A DNA stretch of 64,000 nt. Origin: Mycteria americana (Eukaryota > Chordata > Aves > Ciconiiformes > Ciconiidae). The stretch covers positions 1,612,001-1,676,000 of the forward strand of contig NW_027445626.1 of NCBI RefSeq assembly GCF_035582795.1. Reading direction: 5' to 3'. Both the position numbers and the translations under genes were made by a program. The notes below the pieces were generated by a model. That model ran no database searches, was not told where the DNA came from, and saw only the letters and a program-made list of their open reading frames with translations. This document shows positions 23,040-47,065 of the stretch, in pieces (within the stretch, counting starts at the first letter, position 1; every line of letters starts with the position of its first letter).

Positions 23040-25000
23040 GAGGTTGGCCATGGATTGAAGCAGGCTCTTTAGGAAGAATGGGGCAGGTTGGTGAGGAGGG
23101 GAATTTCACTGTGTGTCAAGTCAATATGTGAGTGAGCAGAAGGACAGCATGGAGCTCTGCCTAGAGCCAGGTGAGAGCTGATGGATCAGGATTAGTAGGC
23201 AGACCAACGCGGATAACATTGTAGTTGGTGTCTGCTATGGACCAACCATATCAAGAAGAAGCAGCAGATGAGGCCTTCTTCAGACAAGTAGAAGCAGGTT
23301 CTCATTGCAAGCCCTGGTCCTCATGGGGGACATTATCCAGTCAGACGTCTGCCTGAGGGGCAGCACAGCAGGGCACAAGACACTCAGGAGGCTTCTGGAG
23401 GGCACCAAGAACCTCCCAACCATTCAGCGAGAGTGTGAGGAAAGACAAAGTCCACCTCGACCTCAATCTGGTAATTCAGTCTGGACATGAAGGGCATCAA
23501 GACAGGATTTAACAACGACATCAGCAGCAAAAGGAAGGCTCGGGAAAATGTTTGCCTGCTGCTAGATGAGGCAGGGGCCCTGGTGACAGAGAGCACAGAA
23601 AGGGCCAAGAAAGGGCCATGCCTTCTTCCTCTCTGAGTTTACTGGTAAGAACAACCTGCAGGAATGCCAGGCCCCCAAGACCAGAGGCAGGGCAAGGAAG
23701 ACTTACCCTTGGTGCAGCAGTCTCAGGTTAGGGAACATTTAAAGAAAGTGCACGTGCATAAGTCCTTGGGACCTGAGGGGATGCACTCGTGAGTGCTGAG
23801 GAAGATGGCTGATGTCATTGTAAGGCCACTTGACATCATGTTGGAAATGTTGTGGGGATTGGGCGAGGTTCCTGAGGACTGGAAGAAAGCAAATGTAAAC
23901 CCTATCTTGAAGCAGGGCAGGAAGGAGGATGCAGGGAGCTGTCAGCCTGTCTCCCATGATACCCCTGTAGACAAGCTGAGCAAGTATGGACTAGAGAAGT
24001 GGAAAATGAGATGGATGGAAAAGTGCCTGAATCCCAGAGGGCTGTTTCCAGTGGCACAAAGTCCAGCTGGAGGGTAATCACCAGGGTTGTAGCCCAGGGG
24101 TTGATGTGGGTCCCGTTCTATACAGCCTTTCATTGGAGTCCTGGAGGATGGGACCAGGGGCATCGTGAGCAGGTTTGTGGATGATAGAGAACTGGGAGGA
24201 GTGGCTGGTACAGCGGCTGGTTGCACTGCCGCTCAGAAGGACGTGGGCAGGCTGGAGAAGTGGGCAGAGAGGAAGCTCATCAAGTTCAACAAAGGGAAAG
24301 ACAAAGTCCTGCCCCTGGGCAGGCATAACGGCATGGACCAGTACTGGGGGCTGGGGGCTGACTGCCTGGAAAGCAGGTTTCTAGAGAAGGATCAGGGGGT
24401 CGTGGTGGCTAACAAGCTGGCCACGAGCCAGCAGTGCGGCTGTGTGGCAAAGCAGGCCAACAGCCTCCTGGGCTTTGTTCAGGAGAGGTTTGCCAGCAGG
24501 TGGAGAGAGGTGATCCTTCCCCTCTAGTCAGCACTGCTGAAGCCACATGTGGAGTGCTGTGTCCACTGCTGGGCTGCCCAGTACAAGAGAGACATGGAGT
24601 GACTGGAGCGAGTCCAGGAAAGGGCCACAAAGATGATGAAGGCACACAAGCATCCTTCAGGAGGAGAGGCTGAGAGAGTTGCGACTGTTTAGCCTGGAGA
24701 AGGGAAGGCTCATGGGGATCTTGTCCATGTGTATCAATACCTGATGGGAGGGAATGAAGAAGAGGGAGCCAGGTTTTTCTCCATGGTGCCCAGTGACAGA
24801 CAAGGGGTAGCAAGGGAAGCACAGGAACTTCCATCTCAACCCAAGAAAACACTTTTCTGCTGTGAGGGTGGTTGAACACTGGAACAGGTTGTCCAGAGAG
24901 GTTGTGGAGTGTCCATGCATGGAGATATTCAAAATCCAGCTGGACCCTGTATTGGGCATCCCGCTCTAGACTAGACGAGGCCATCTCCAGAGGTGCCGCC
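23040..25000 (+). mobile_element. CR1 LINE, nearly full ORF2 but decayed
   Basis: It reads from the CR1 endonuclease domain (QALVLMGDIIQSDVCLRGST, 23305-23365) through the reverse-transcriptase core (LGEVPEDWKKANVNPILKQG at 23860-23920; RFVDDRELGGV, a mutated catalytic box, near 24170-24200) to the C-terminus (KGKDKVLPLG and QCGCVAKQANSLLGF). The C-terminal word LRLFSLEKGRL appears near 24680-24710. Frames are broken many times. The terminal ATTCTATG octamers are absent; the element fades out near 25000. Confidence 0.85.
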
Positions 25001-25009
25001 AAGAAGAGT

Positions 25010-26310
25010 CAGAAGGAACCAGTGGAGGTGTCTAGTGCTACGCTCTGCTCTGAGCAGGGAGAGCTTGTCCGTTAGATCAGGTTGGTGAGTGCTTTTCCCA
25101 CTGGAGTATTGAGAATGTCTGGGCCCCAGACCCAGACGATAAAGATGTGGTAATTTTCCTTAAACCTCATGTGAAATTTCCCTGCCTGCTTCTTGTCCGC
25201 ATTGTCTCTTGTCCTTGTCTTTCCTTCCTGACTGCCAGACACATCCTCATGCCTACTGTGAGCAAGGGCAGCCACAACCTTCTCTCCAAGTGTGGCAACA
25301 CCAAGATCCCCTGTGACTGCACAGCCAGGCATTGTGGCCAGCTCTGAGCAGAGAGACACCCTGGGGGTCCCTGCCTGGGCTCAGAGGAGGGCATGTGGAG
25401 ACACCCAGCAACTAACACAGAGGGAATGTGGTGGTGCCTGTGGGCTGACACCGAGGCAGCATTTGGGGCAGAATGGGTGAGCAGAGAAGACCTCCAGCAG
25501 CTCCTCTGCATACCTGGTCAGGGAGTAATGCACTTGGTGGTGCTTCTGAGAGAGGATGGTGGCATGGGAGGGGAGGTACTAAGAGCTGTGGTGCAGGGCA
25601 CTGGGCTCAGAACTAGGTCTGGGGTTCCCAGCAGGCAGTGCCAGTGGCTACAGCCCCAAGAGACCCCTGGCCATGGAGAGAGCATCAGCGAGTCTTGTCC
25701 CAGCTGTGGAGAGCTGCTGTGGCTGCAGAGAGGTTCCTGGGAGTGCTGGGGTCAGTCCTGGCTGCCCTGCACCTCCCAGCCCAGCATGTCTCTTGGGTCT
25801 CCGCAGCAATCGCACTGACTGGGGTGACAGCCCTGCCTGGCTGGGGATTGAGGGCAATTTAGGGTTTCCATCAGTGTGGGAGGTTCTTGCAGCAACGTGG
25901 CTTTTGTTGAGATCGCTGTCCCTGTCCCTGGGCTGGCCCACACCTGCATCCCCACATGTGGCCCTAGACCTCTGCTGTGCAACCACCACTTGGGACAGGG
26001 TGCATTCAGGGCTGGGGAAAAATCCTCCCGGCACAGTTCCCACAAGCGACCTCAGTGCCTCATTCCCCTGCAGCCACCCAGCTTTGACTGCCCACCCCAG
26101 CACCCGACCCCTTCCCTGCCTTGGCCATGGCCCCTGTGAGGGTTTGCAGACAGCCCTGCTCTGGGGTCTGCTGGGGTCTGCCAGGGTGTGGGGATGTGTG
26201 AATCCATGCAGGTCTGGATGTTCCCCCAGTGCAGACACTGAGCCCAGCAAGAGGACAGAGCTGGTCCAGTACTGGGGAGAACCCCCAAAACTTCCCCATG
26301 CCCCCCCCAG
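25010..26310. other. No recognisable feature
   Basis: About 1.3 kb with no domain, tRNA or clear repeat. Overlapping open frames on both strands at 25648-26379 reflect high GC content rather than coding. Confidence 0.5.
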
Positions 26311-26315
26311 CTTAC

Positions 26316-26532
26316 TTTTCCTGCAGCCTTTGCAGCTCCACCCGTAATTCTTCATCGTCGCTGTCTGTCTCCGCATCACTGCTTATGGGGGATGATGGGG
26401 ATCTGCGGGGTCGAAGGGGGGCAGATGGCAGATGGGGGGTCCCCCGCTCCTCCCCCATTTTCACTTTCTGAAATGGGGTCCTCCCAAGCGCTTTTGGTTT
26501 TGGGGGTTGATTGATTTGGGTTTCGTTGACAG
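26316..26532 (-). CDS. Candidate exon 3 of an unrecognised minus-strand gene
   Basis: Read on the minus strand, a pyrimidine-rich CCTCTTCCAG acceptor precedes a 217-base open stretch that ends in a GTAAGC donor. It encodes about 72 residues: a basic, proline-rich part (PPKPKALGRTPFQKVK), a Ser/Pro stretch, an acidic patch (SSDAETDSDDEE) and a charged helix-forming end (ELRVELQRLQEK) that looks like the start of a coiled coil. It enters in phase 1 and leaves in phase 2. Its composition is unlike the surrounding GGGGTCCCTGG minisatellite, which argues for a real exon. I do not recognise the family. Confidence 0.45.
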
Positions 26533-26539
26533 CTGGAAG

Positions 26540-27630
26540 AGGATGGTGACTAGTATGGACACTAGGAGCTGGGGGGTGCTGGGGGCTATTTGGGGCATCG
26601 GTGGGGTAGTGTTGAGTGTCCCTGGGGCAGTTGGGCATCAGTTGGTGGTCCGTGCGGGCAGGCCTGATCTCCCTGTGGGCAATTCTGGGTCCATGGGGGC
26701 AGTTTGGGGTCCCATGGCATGTGGTTTTGGGGTCAGTGAGGAAGTTAGGGGTCCCTGGTGTTGTTTTGGGGGTTTCTGGGAGTAATTTGTGAGTCCCTGG
26801 GGGCAGTTCGCAGGGTTGTGGTGTAGTTTGGGGGTCGCTTGGGTGATCGGGGTGTCCCTGGGTTAATCTGTGTGTCCCTGAAGATGCTGGGCATCCCTAG
26901 AAAGTGGTGGGCCCTGGGGGAGTTTTGAGGTCCCTGGGACAGTTGGGGAGTCCTGGGGCAGTTGCGGAGTCCCTGGGGTAGGTTGAGGTTCCATAGGGAT
27001 AGTTTTTGGGGTCCCTGAGGTAATTTGGGGTCCCTGAAAGCAATTCAACTGGTCTTAGGGGTAGTTTGGGTGTCCCTGGGGGCAGTTTTAGGCATCCCTG
27101 GGGTAGTTTTGAGGGTCCCTGGGGATAATTCAAGGAGCTTTAGGGGCAGTTTGGGGGTCCCTGGTGCAGTTTGGAATCAGTTGGAGGTCCCTGGGTGCAT
27201 TTTGGGGGTCCTTAGGGATGTTGTAGTTCCTTGGGGGTAGTTTTATGGGTTCCTGGGGTAGTTGGGGGTCGCTTGGGGAAGCTGTGGGGACCCAGGGGCA
27301 GTTTGGGCTTCCTCGGGGTAATTTTGGGGGTCCCTCGTATAGGTTGAGGGTTCCCTGTGGTAGTCTGGGGATTCCTGGGACAGTTTTGTCATCACCGGGG
27401 CAGTTTAGAGGTGTCTGGGGGCAATTTAGGGTCCCTGAGGCAGTTTTGGGTGTCCCTGGGTGTAATTCAGCTTCCCTGGGGATAATATGGGGGCCTCTGG
27501 GGCAGTTTTGGGGTCCCTGGGGGTAATCTGGGGGCCCCTGGGGTAATTTTGGGGCAGTTTGGGGGCTCCACAGAGCAACGTGGGGGTCCAAGGGGGTGTT
27601 CCCCCCAGCCCCCCGGGGAACCCCCCAAAA
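26540..27630. repeat. G-rich minisatellite
   Basis: About 1.1 kb of imperfect tandem units of roughly 24-32 bp built on GGTCCCTGGGG-AGTTTTGGG. Units vary by small indels. Runs of three to six G on the plus strand are frequent. On the minus strand the units read as Pro-rich frames (GTPKLPQGPP-like), which I regard as non-coding. It lies in the intron between two candidate minus-strand exons. Confidence 0.9.
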
Positions 27631-27637
27631 CACTCAC

Positions 27638-27681
27638 CTGGCAGCTCCCCCGATGGGGGGGGGGTCCCCAAGGTCCTCCAC
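27638..27681 (-). CDS. Candidate exon 2 of the same minus-strand gene
   Basis: On the minus strand a CTCCTGTCCCACAG acceptor and a GTGAGTG donor bracket 44-48 bases coding for TLGTPPPSGELP in the frame that joins exon 3. Two acceptors four bases apart (after CACAG at 27686 or after GTAG at 27682) are possible. Only the second keeps the frame from the upstream candidate exon. It is short, so confidence is low. Confidence 0.35.
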
Positions 27682-27689
27682 CTACCTGT

Positions 27690-28270
27690 GGGACAGGAGC
27701 GGGTGTAAATGGTGGGGATATATAGGGGGTAGCTATGGGGAGTGGTATATATGTAGAGGGGTATATATGGGGAGGGGTATATATGGAAACTGTATATATG
27801 GGGATATATTTGGAGATTATATATGGGGAGGGGTATATATGGGGGTCTATATGGAGAGTATATATATGGGGGTATATACGGAGGGTATATATATGGGGGT
27901 GTATAAGGGGCATATATATGGGGAGGGGTGTAAATATGGTTATAACTGAGGGGCTATAAAAAGGGGGGTATAAATGGTGGCTATAAATGGGGAGGGCTAT
28001 ATAGGGGGTATCTATGGGGAGGGGTGTAAATGAGGTTGTAAAATGGTTAAAAAGGGGGGTATAAATTGGGGTATAAATGGGGGGTACATATGGGGAAGGG
28101 TGTATATTGGGAGGGGTATAATGGGGAGGAGTGTATATGGGGGTATATACAGGGAGAGGTATATAGGGGCATATGGGGAGGGTAATACATGGTGGGTATA
28201 TGGGTAGCATAAAGAGGGGGTATAAATTAGGGAGGTATAAATGGGGCTGAGAAATGGAAGGGCTATAAAT
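27690..28270. repeat. TATATGGGG minisatellite
   Basis: About 0.55 kb of degenerate tandem repeats built on GGGGAGGGGTATATATGGGG and GGTATAAATGGGG. Alternating G4 runs and TATA steps make this DNA prone to quadruplex and easy unwinding. The Tyr/Pro/Ile-rich minus-strand open frame across it (27467-28210) is an artefact of the repeat. Confidence 0.9.
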
Positions 28271-28340
28271 GTGGGGGCTATATGTATATGTGTCGGGGGG
28301 CTATGTGTCCCCCGCAGCAGAGAGGGGCTGTCGCAGTCAC

Positions 28341-28463
28341 CGGGCCCAACGTTTGATCTTGCTTTCCCGGGTCTTCTTGCTGACGAGGTTTTTCAGGCAG
28401 GGACAATTAAACCCCAGGGTGAAATACCGTACCCCCACCAGTGGTGGGATGGCCCGTGGTCCA
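28341..28463 (-). CDS. Candidate exon 1 of the minus-strand gene
   Basis: On the minus strand a CCACACCCCAG acceptor precedes a 123-base open stretch ending at a GTGACT donor (phase 2 to phase 2). The peptide includes VGVRYFTLGFNCPCLKNLV followed by the basic run SKKTRESKIKRWAR. Its codons are ordinary while both sides are repeats, so it is probably a genuine exon. If the donor is not used, a TGA follows immediately and this would be the C-terminus instead. No family recognised. Confidence 0.45.
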
Positions 28464-28564
28464 CTGGGGTGTGGGGTCCTGGACAAACAGGGTGCTGAGG
28501 TGGCCACCAGCACCCCCAAAATGTCTAGGGGAGCCAGGGGGGTGGGGAAAATGATTGCTGCTCT

Positions 28565-28805
28565 TTGAGGGACACCAAAGTCTTGGGGTTTGAGGGACAT
28601 CAAGGTCTTGGTGTTGGGGGTGGTCATTGATGGTCCTTGATGAACACCAAAGTCTAGGGGTCTAGGGCTGGTCATCAATGGTCCTTGAGGGACACCAAGG
28701 TCTTGTGGCTTGGGGACAATCATCTCCAGTCCTTGAGCAATGTCTAGGTCTTGGACTTTGGGGACAATCATGTCCAGTCCTTGAGGAACACTAAGGTTTT
28801 GGAGT
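28565..28805. repeat. Imperfect tandem repeat, about 55-60 bp unit
   Basis: Four to five diverged units carrying CTTGAGGGACACCAAGGTCTTGG and GGGGACAATCATGTCCAG. No coding signal. Confidence 0.75.
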
Positions 28806-28839
28806 TGTGGATGGTTGTCTCTGGTCTTTGATGTGTCTT

Positions 28840-29160
28840 ACGTCATGTCTGAGTAGCTCATAGGCCTGGAGTAGGCCCATGGCATGTGTAGGTGCTTCTT
28901 CTAATGCCACAGCTGCCTGAGGAGCTGGTAGGGCAGGAGCAGGCCCATAGTTTCTGTAGGTGGTTTTGAGGTCATTGGTGCCTGAATGGCCGATAGGCCA
29001 GGAGCAGGCCAATATCAGAGGTAGATGCTATGACATCCTCTGTGGCTGAGTAGCAGATAGGCCAGGGGCTGTGCATGAGCTTGTGATGTCACTGCTGCCT
29101 GAGTAGCTGGTAGGCCAGGAGCTGGCACATAGCTTCTGTAGGTGCTCCTGATGTCACCAA
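28840..29160. repeat. Imperfect tandem repeat, about 80 bp unit
   Basis: About four units sharing GAGTAGCTGGTAGGCCAGGAG, CCCATAGCTTCTGTAGGTG and a GATGTCAC end. Diverged, non-coding. Confidence 0.75.
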
Positions 29161-30370
29161 AATAATATTTTGACCATGCCCAAATACGGCTTTTTGGAAG
29201 AAACATCAGGAGCAGAAGTCCATACACCGCACACACACGTGTGACACTGTAACTCATGCACACACAGTGCCAGCAGTAGGAGGGTGTGAGGTCACCATCA
29301 GGATAACCCATGAGCACACAGCAGTGGCCGTGGTCACGTCACCAATGGCACCCCATGGCTGTGGGGCTCGGTGCAGAGCGTCCGTGTGCTGTCACAAGGG
29401 CTTCACGGAGGACGGGAGCTGCCCGGCCCAGTGCCTGCGATGCCGAAGGAGCAGCCCCTGCAGCCCTGGCTGGAGCAGTCGGGGTGGGGGTGGCTCGGGG
29501 ACCCCGCAGGGATGTGCCTGGGCACGGCGCCAGGAGGAAACCACAGACTTCCTGCCTGGGCGCTGCGGGGGGAGCGTGGGGAGTGCTGCGAGGCCACGTG
29601 GGCTGTGGTTTGTGCACCTGCAGGCTGGAGCTCCCGATGCGCCCGCGGGGAATAACGGCCCCTTGGTGACACGCTGACAGTCAGGGATCTGTCTGAGCCT
29701 CTGGGCTGCACGTCTGCTGCCAGGGCAGGGACACGTCCCAGCTCCGGCTCCTCCGAGGGACCCTCCATGGGGCTCTCCAGGGAAGGAAGGGTGAGGCAGC
29801 ACTCCTGGGACGGGGCTCTGGCCTGGGCTAAGGCCCTTTCCCAGCTGCTGCTCCCAGCACAGCGGGGTCTGTAGCAGGGACAGGGGCTGTTTCCTTCCCT
29901 TCCTGACACAGCCTCCGGCGCAGCCCCAGCCCTGTGCTTCCCACGGCACGAGGGTGGCTGGACACTCTCACCTTGGGCTCTTGGCTGTGCCTGGCATAGG
30001 AGATGCTCAGTGCTCCTGGTTGAGAAAGCAGGGTTGAGGGGGTGAAAAATCCATTTACCCCCACACAAGCAGCCCTGTCCTGTGACGGCCCCCCACCACG
30101 GTGACGTGACACCTGTAGCAGAGCCGTCTCTCATATATGGTCATGAATGGCGCTGGAGAAGTTCATTGGAGGGCCGGGCTGTGTCGGAGGGGAGATAGCT
30201 CCCGATAATGTCGAAAAAGGCCCTGCTGCTTTGATTGGCTCATCCTGTAGCTGGGCTGGCATCTGCAGAGATATATTGCCCTCCTGTCGTCATTGTCCCC
30301 AGGAGTCCCCAGGAGCCGTGGCAGGGAGTGTGGCAGAGCAGGGATGTGCTGGCAGGGCAGGAGGCTCAGG
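29161..30370. other. Upstream region of the SRCR gene, no feature called
   Basis: GC-rich sequence with overlapping open frames on both strands and no recognisable domain. It contains TATA-like words at 30134-30139 (CATATATGG context) and 30271-30276, the second about 95 bases ahead of the first SRCR codon. Either could belong to a promoter, but nothing decides it. Confidence 0.35.
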
Positions 30371-43138
<12,768 letters not shown>

Positions 43139-43239
43139 GCACCAGGGAAACATCTCCCTTTACCACGCGCAGCAGAAACCACCTGCAGTTTCCTCTATTT
43201 TTATTCCCGCTTTTACACTGTGCGTCCATATTGGTTCTT

Positions 43240-43245
43240 ATTAAA
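43240..43245 (+). promoter_or_regulatory. Polyadenylation signal ATTAAA
   Basis: ATTAAA lies 101 bases after the SRCR stop codon. It is the common variant signal and gives a short 3' UTR. Confidence 0.55.
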
Positions 43246-43259
43246 AGTCTCTGAAGGCT

Positions 43260-43915
43260 TTGACCCAGAGCTGGGGCTTGCCTGCCCAGATGTTGGGTCA
43301 CCTCCCTGAGGCTGATAAGGGGGAGCAGAGAACGATGACACAGTGGTAGGCAAGGGGCACATCTCAGGGACAGTAGGCTCGGGGTCAGGCTGTGGGGCTG
43401 CAAGAGCCCATGGTCCCTGGGGAATAATCCTGCTGACAGAGACATTTCCATGCTGCTGGCCATGGGCAGTTTCTAGTCAAAATGGCTCTCTGGTATATCC
43501 AGTGGTACACCCCAGCGGCAACATCCATTTCCTCACCCTCGGGTTTCCAGCTGCTCTTTGTCCCAGGCCCTGCCTGGGCCACGCTGGTCCCCCAGTGCAG
43601 AGGCCATGCCAGAGCTGCTATGTCAGGGTAAGCCCTGGGCTGTGGCCCCACAGAAGTGAGCCCTAAGGTGGCCGAGTCCCCTGAACACCCCAGCCATCCC
43701 CAGGGTGGATCATGACCCACGGATTACCTCCCACAATGGTGAGGATGCAGCCTTGCTCCCCACTGCCCCAGCACAGGGTGCAGAGCCACTTTCTGGGACA
43801 CACGGGCTGAGATTCCCTCTCCTCATGCTCTGCCAGGAGCCCAGTCTCCATGGGCTGTTCCATGGGCTCCAGCCCGCACCTGCCTGAGGCTGGGGAGTCA
43901 GGGCAAAAGCAGCCC
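43260..43915. other. No recognisable feature
   Basis: Intergenic sequence between the SRCR 3' end and the tRNA gene. No domain or repeat recognised. Confidence 0.5.
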
Positions 43916-43987
43916 TGGAGATGCTGGGGATTGAACCCAGGACCTCCCACATGCAAAGCAGGCGCTCTGCCACTGAGCTACATCCCC
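43916..43987 (-). tRNA. tRNA-Ala (anticodon TGC)
   Basis: The minus strand folds as a full cloverleaf of 72 bases. The acceptor is GGGGATG with CATCTCC and A73 (one G-U pair); the D arm is GCTC/GAGC with the A box TAGCTCAGTGG. The anticodon loop is TTTGCAT with anticodon TGC, and the T arm CTGGG/CCCAG surrounds TTCAATC, giving the B box GGTTCAATCCC. The 3' side has no encoded CCA, as expected in eukaryotes. No clear TTTT terminator directly follows on the minus strand, so expression is less certain than structure. Confidence 0.9.
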
Positions 43988-43989
43988 TT

Positions 43990-45980
43990 GACACCTGCCA
44001 GCAGGAGAGACACTCTCCTCCCATGATGTGTCTATGACGAGCACAGTCCTGTTGTCCCCTGCGTGCCCAGGGACCCTCTGCAGAAAACAGCACTTGAACC
44101 CTTCTGAGGTGGGCAAGCTGGGACTGCCTCTGTGCTGGGGCCTGATCCTAGCACAGGGCTGCACTGCAGAGTGCTGCCCCTTCAACGCCTCTGCAGGGCA
44201 ATGGGGCAGAAGGAGGCCCTTGCTGCAGGTGCTGCTCCCACGCTCTGGCCCACTGCGGGATGGGTCGATGGAGAGGAGAAAACCCCTTCCCGTGAGCCTC
44301 CTCTGCCACCCAGGGCAACAGCCCTCTGTGCCACATCTGTCCCCAACTCCACAGCAGGAGCAGTGCAACAGGGTGAGGGAAATGCCCTGCCTGGGGTGAG
44401 GTGCCCGCAGGCTCCAATGAAATACCAGGGCATGCTGTGGAGGGGACGTGGTGGCAGAAATCTTATATCCCTCCTCCAGGCACCAGGCCTCCCCCTGCAG
44501 CCCTCTGTTCCCCAGCATCTCTGGAGGTGACTTGAAGAGCAGGCTTCCATCTCCATGGGGTGGGCATGGGGGTTGGGCTCAGGGACCTTCCCATTCCTTC
44601 AGCACTGATGACTGTCCTGGCAGCAAAGCAGTGCCCTGGGACAGCCCTGGCTGGGGTCTCTGTGGCAGGGTGGGTGTGTGTGTTCAGCTGGTAACTCAAA
44701 GGCTGATGGTTTGACCACATGCAGGGATGGTGTCCTCATGGTGGCACAGCTTTGACAATTGTGTTGCCCAATGCCATAGAGTTTTCCCTGCTGAGCCCCT
44801 GCCTGGCATGGGGGTTTGGGGGAATCAAAAGCAGACCACAGTGCCTGTGAACTTCTGGAGTGGTTGAGTGGAGTTAAGGGGATGGACTGCTCACCTCTTC
44901 TGCTTTGCACACATGACCCCAAAACCCATCCTCAGCAATGACTCTCCCGTTCTTGCTCAAGAAACACATAGAAGGACTCTTCTGGAGCAGTGATAATCCT
45001 GCAGGCACTACCCCTGCGGCCAAGCGTGTTCAAGCTCGTGCTCAAAGCTGACAAGACAGTAACTGTGCTTGGACAGACAGTCTCTCCCTCTCACCACCTC
45101 TCACTTGTGCTCAGTCACAACAAAAGCCAAACTTCTCTGCAGGTGCATCCCTAAGGAGCCAGCTGTGAGGCAGCAGAACTCCACAGGGTTAGAACATGCA
45201 CGTTGCTGTGCAACTATAGTCCAGTATGTGCCATTCCTTGGCCTGACTGGGGAGAGGCTGAGGCTGGAGACAGAGGGAGATGTGCTGGGTCACAGCTGTC
45301 ACTGTGTTCCTGGGGGGCGAGCAGGGCTCTGTAGCGGCAAGAGGTTGCAAGAGGGGAGCCCAGCAGCTTGTTGGAGCTCATGAGCAGCTCTTTCTTCCTC
45401 TGTGCAGGGACTGATGGCTGTGAGGGGCTGCAGCTGGTCTAGCCAGTGCAGTCTGGTGGGTGAGTCTATTTGGGCACGGCTTTGCCAGCTGTCCTTGACA
45501 CATCAGAGGTCTCGCTGTGACAGACCTCTGGAGGGAGGGTGCTGCCATTCAGGCCTCAGCTCCAGGGAGTGCCTCTCCCTGGGACTGGGGGGACAGTGGC
45601 CTCCCCCATGGGCAGTATGCTCTGGTCTGCAAGCTGAGGTCCAGGTGCAGGATGTGTGTGAGGAGGGGAGCAGTCTGTGCACCATCAAGAATGACAAAGA
45701 GGAGAGAGACAAGGTCTTTGCAGAGACCCCACAAAGGAAAGGTGCCAATTGCTGTGGAGCAGGGAAGGAGGGACAGATGGAGAGCACCCCAAAGAAGCAC
45801 TGAATGGAGAGTCCTGTTGAGGGGAAGGCTGGGGACTTGTGGAGCAAGAGGAAGGCTCCTTCTAACCCGCAGATCTGCAGCTACAGTGCAGGGGCAGTGC
45901 TCTGGCAAGAGGCGAAGGAGCAAGGAGGACAGGGTAGGCTGGAAGAAGCAGGCAGGCTCTGCAAAAAACTGAGCGAGGAT
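43990..45980. other. Intergenic, no recognisable feature
   Basis: About 2 kb with many overlapping open frames up to about 200 codons on both strands, without recognisable domains, splice-bounded exons or repeats that I could name. Confidence 0.45.
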
Positions 45981-45985
45981 ACCAC

Positions 45986-46058
45986 TGTATCAGCCCAGGG
46001 TTGAACCAGGGACGTTTCGATGTTCTGTCTAATGCTCTGCCAGCTGAGCTACTTCAGC
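45986..46058 (-). pseudogene. tRNA-Phe-like pseudogene
   Basis: The minus strand begins GCTGAAGTAGCTCAGCTGG with a good A box, then TTAGACAGAACATCGAA at the anticodon arm (GAA anticodon in place, but position 33 is A not T and the stem is weakened), then GGTTCAACC as B box. The 3' acceptor strand does not pair with the 5' strand. It looks like a decayed tRNA-Phe. Confidence 0.65.
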
Positions 46059-46379
46059 CCTGCCCCAGCAGCCCTTGTCCCAATTCCATCCCTGCCAGGC
46101 CACAGGCTGACACACATGAGGAGCATTCCTTGGGGAGGGTCCCAGGGAAGAGCCTTTCTCAGCCCGTCCTCTCCCTGCCTCCATGGCCAGGTGGGCTCCA
46201 GATTTGGGTGGAGGCCAGCTTACACTGGGCATGCCAAAATGTGTGTGGGACTTCAGTCCAAACGTGACAGTGGCAAAGCAGGTGGGCCTGCCAGGCACGT
46301 GTAACTGCAAAGGCTGAGGGTGGAAGAAGTCTGGGGCTGTTGGAAGACCTTATCTCCTTCCCCATGGAAGGCCTCCTCC

Positions 46380-47065
46380 CCACCCTTTTTTCCCCAGCTC
46401 AGCTTCACTCCTTTATTCCCAACTCTTCTACCTCCTCCCCTCTGAGCAGCGCTAGGCCATGGGGAATGGGGTTGTGGTCAGTCCAGAACACTTCCTGCCT
46501 GCTGCTCCGTCCTTCTCACACTTTTCCCATGGGGTCCCTCCTACAGGCTACAGTCCTTCAAGATGAACCTGCTCCACTCTGGGCTCTCCACAGGCCACAG
46601 TTCTTTCAGGAATTACCCAACTTCTCCAGCATTGCGTCCTCCACGGACTGCAGGGCTTACATTGTCCACCATGGTCTTCTCCATAGGCTGCAGGAAAATA
46701 CCTGCTGTGCTGTGGTATTCTGCTTGGGCTGCAGGGGAATATCTGCTCTGGTGCCTGGACCACCGAGGGGGTGGTTCTCCTCCTTCTTCACTGACCATAG
46801 TGTTGCAGGGCTGTTTCTTACCTGTTTTTTTTCCACTAACTCCTATTCCAGTCTGGCAGTTGTGCCCCTTCTTAAATACATTTTCACACCCGTTCCACCA
46901 GCTTTGTTGCTGGGCTCAGTTTTGGCCAGCGGTGGGTCTATTTTGGAGCTGGCTGGACCCAGCCCTGTCTGGCATGGAGGCAGCCCTTGGTCTTCTCTCA
47001 CAGAGGTCACACATGCAGCCTCCTCGCTACCAAAACCTGGACATGGACACCAATGCACTGTGTAA
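46380..47065 (+). repeat. Probable avian interspersed repeat (ERV-derived?)
   Basis: The stretch with CCATGGTCTTCTCCATAGGC, CTGCAGGGGAATATCTGCTC and CTCCTTCTTCACTGACCATAG, then GCTACCAAAACCTGGACA, resembles a high-copy bird sequence I associate with retroviral elements. I cannot name the family or show borders. The 241-codon frame inside is not a known protein. Confidence 0.45.

Noticed and set aside
25648-26379. Overlapping 243- and 224-codon frames on both strands
   Set aside because: Mutually antisense, no splice-bounded conserved part, no known motif. Only the 26316-26532 part has exon-like signals, in another reading frame.
27467-28210. 247-codon minus-strand frame rich in Tyr, Pro and Ile
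   Set aside because: Direct translation of the TATATGGGG minisatellite; the periodicity is that of the DNA.
28565-29160. Regularly spaced repeats that might suggest a CRISPR-like array
   Set aside because: The units are imperfect and adjacent rather than separated by unique spacers, and the genome is vertebrate.
46340-47065. 241-codon plus-strand frame before the ERVL fragment
   Set aside because: It lies in what looks like an interspersed repeat and has no conserved domain; an overlapping second frame of 172 codons is equally open.
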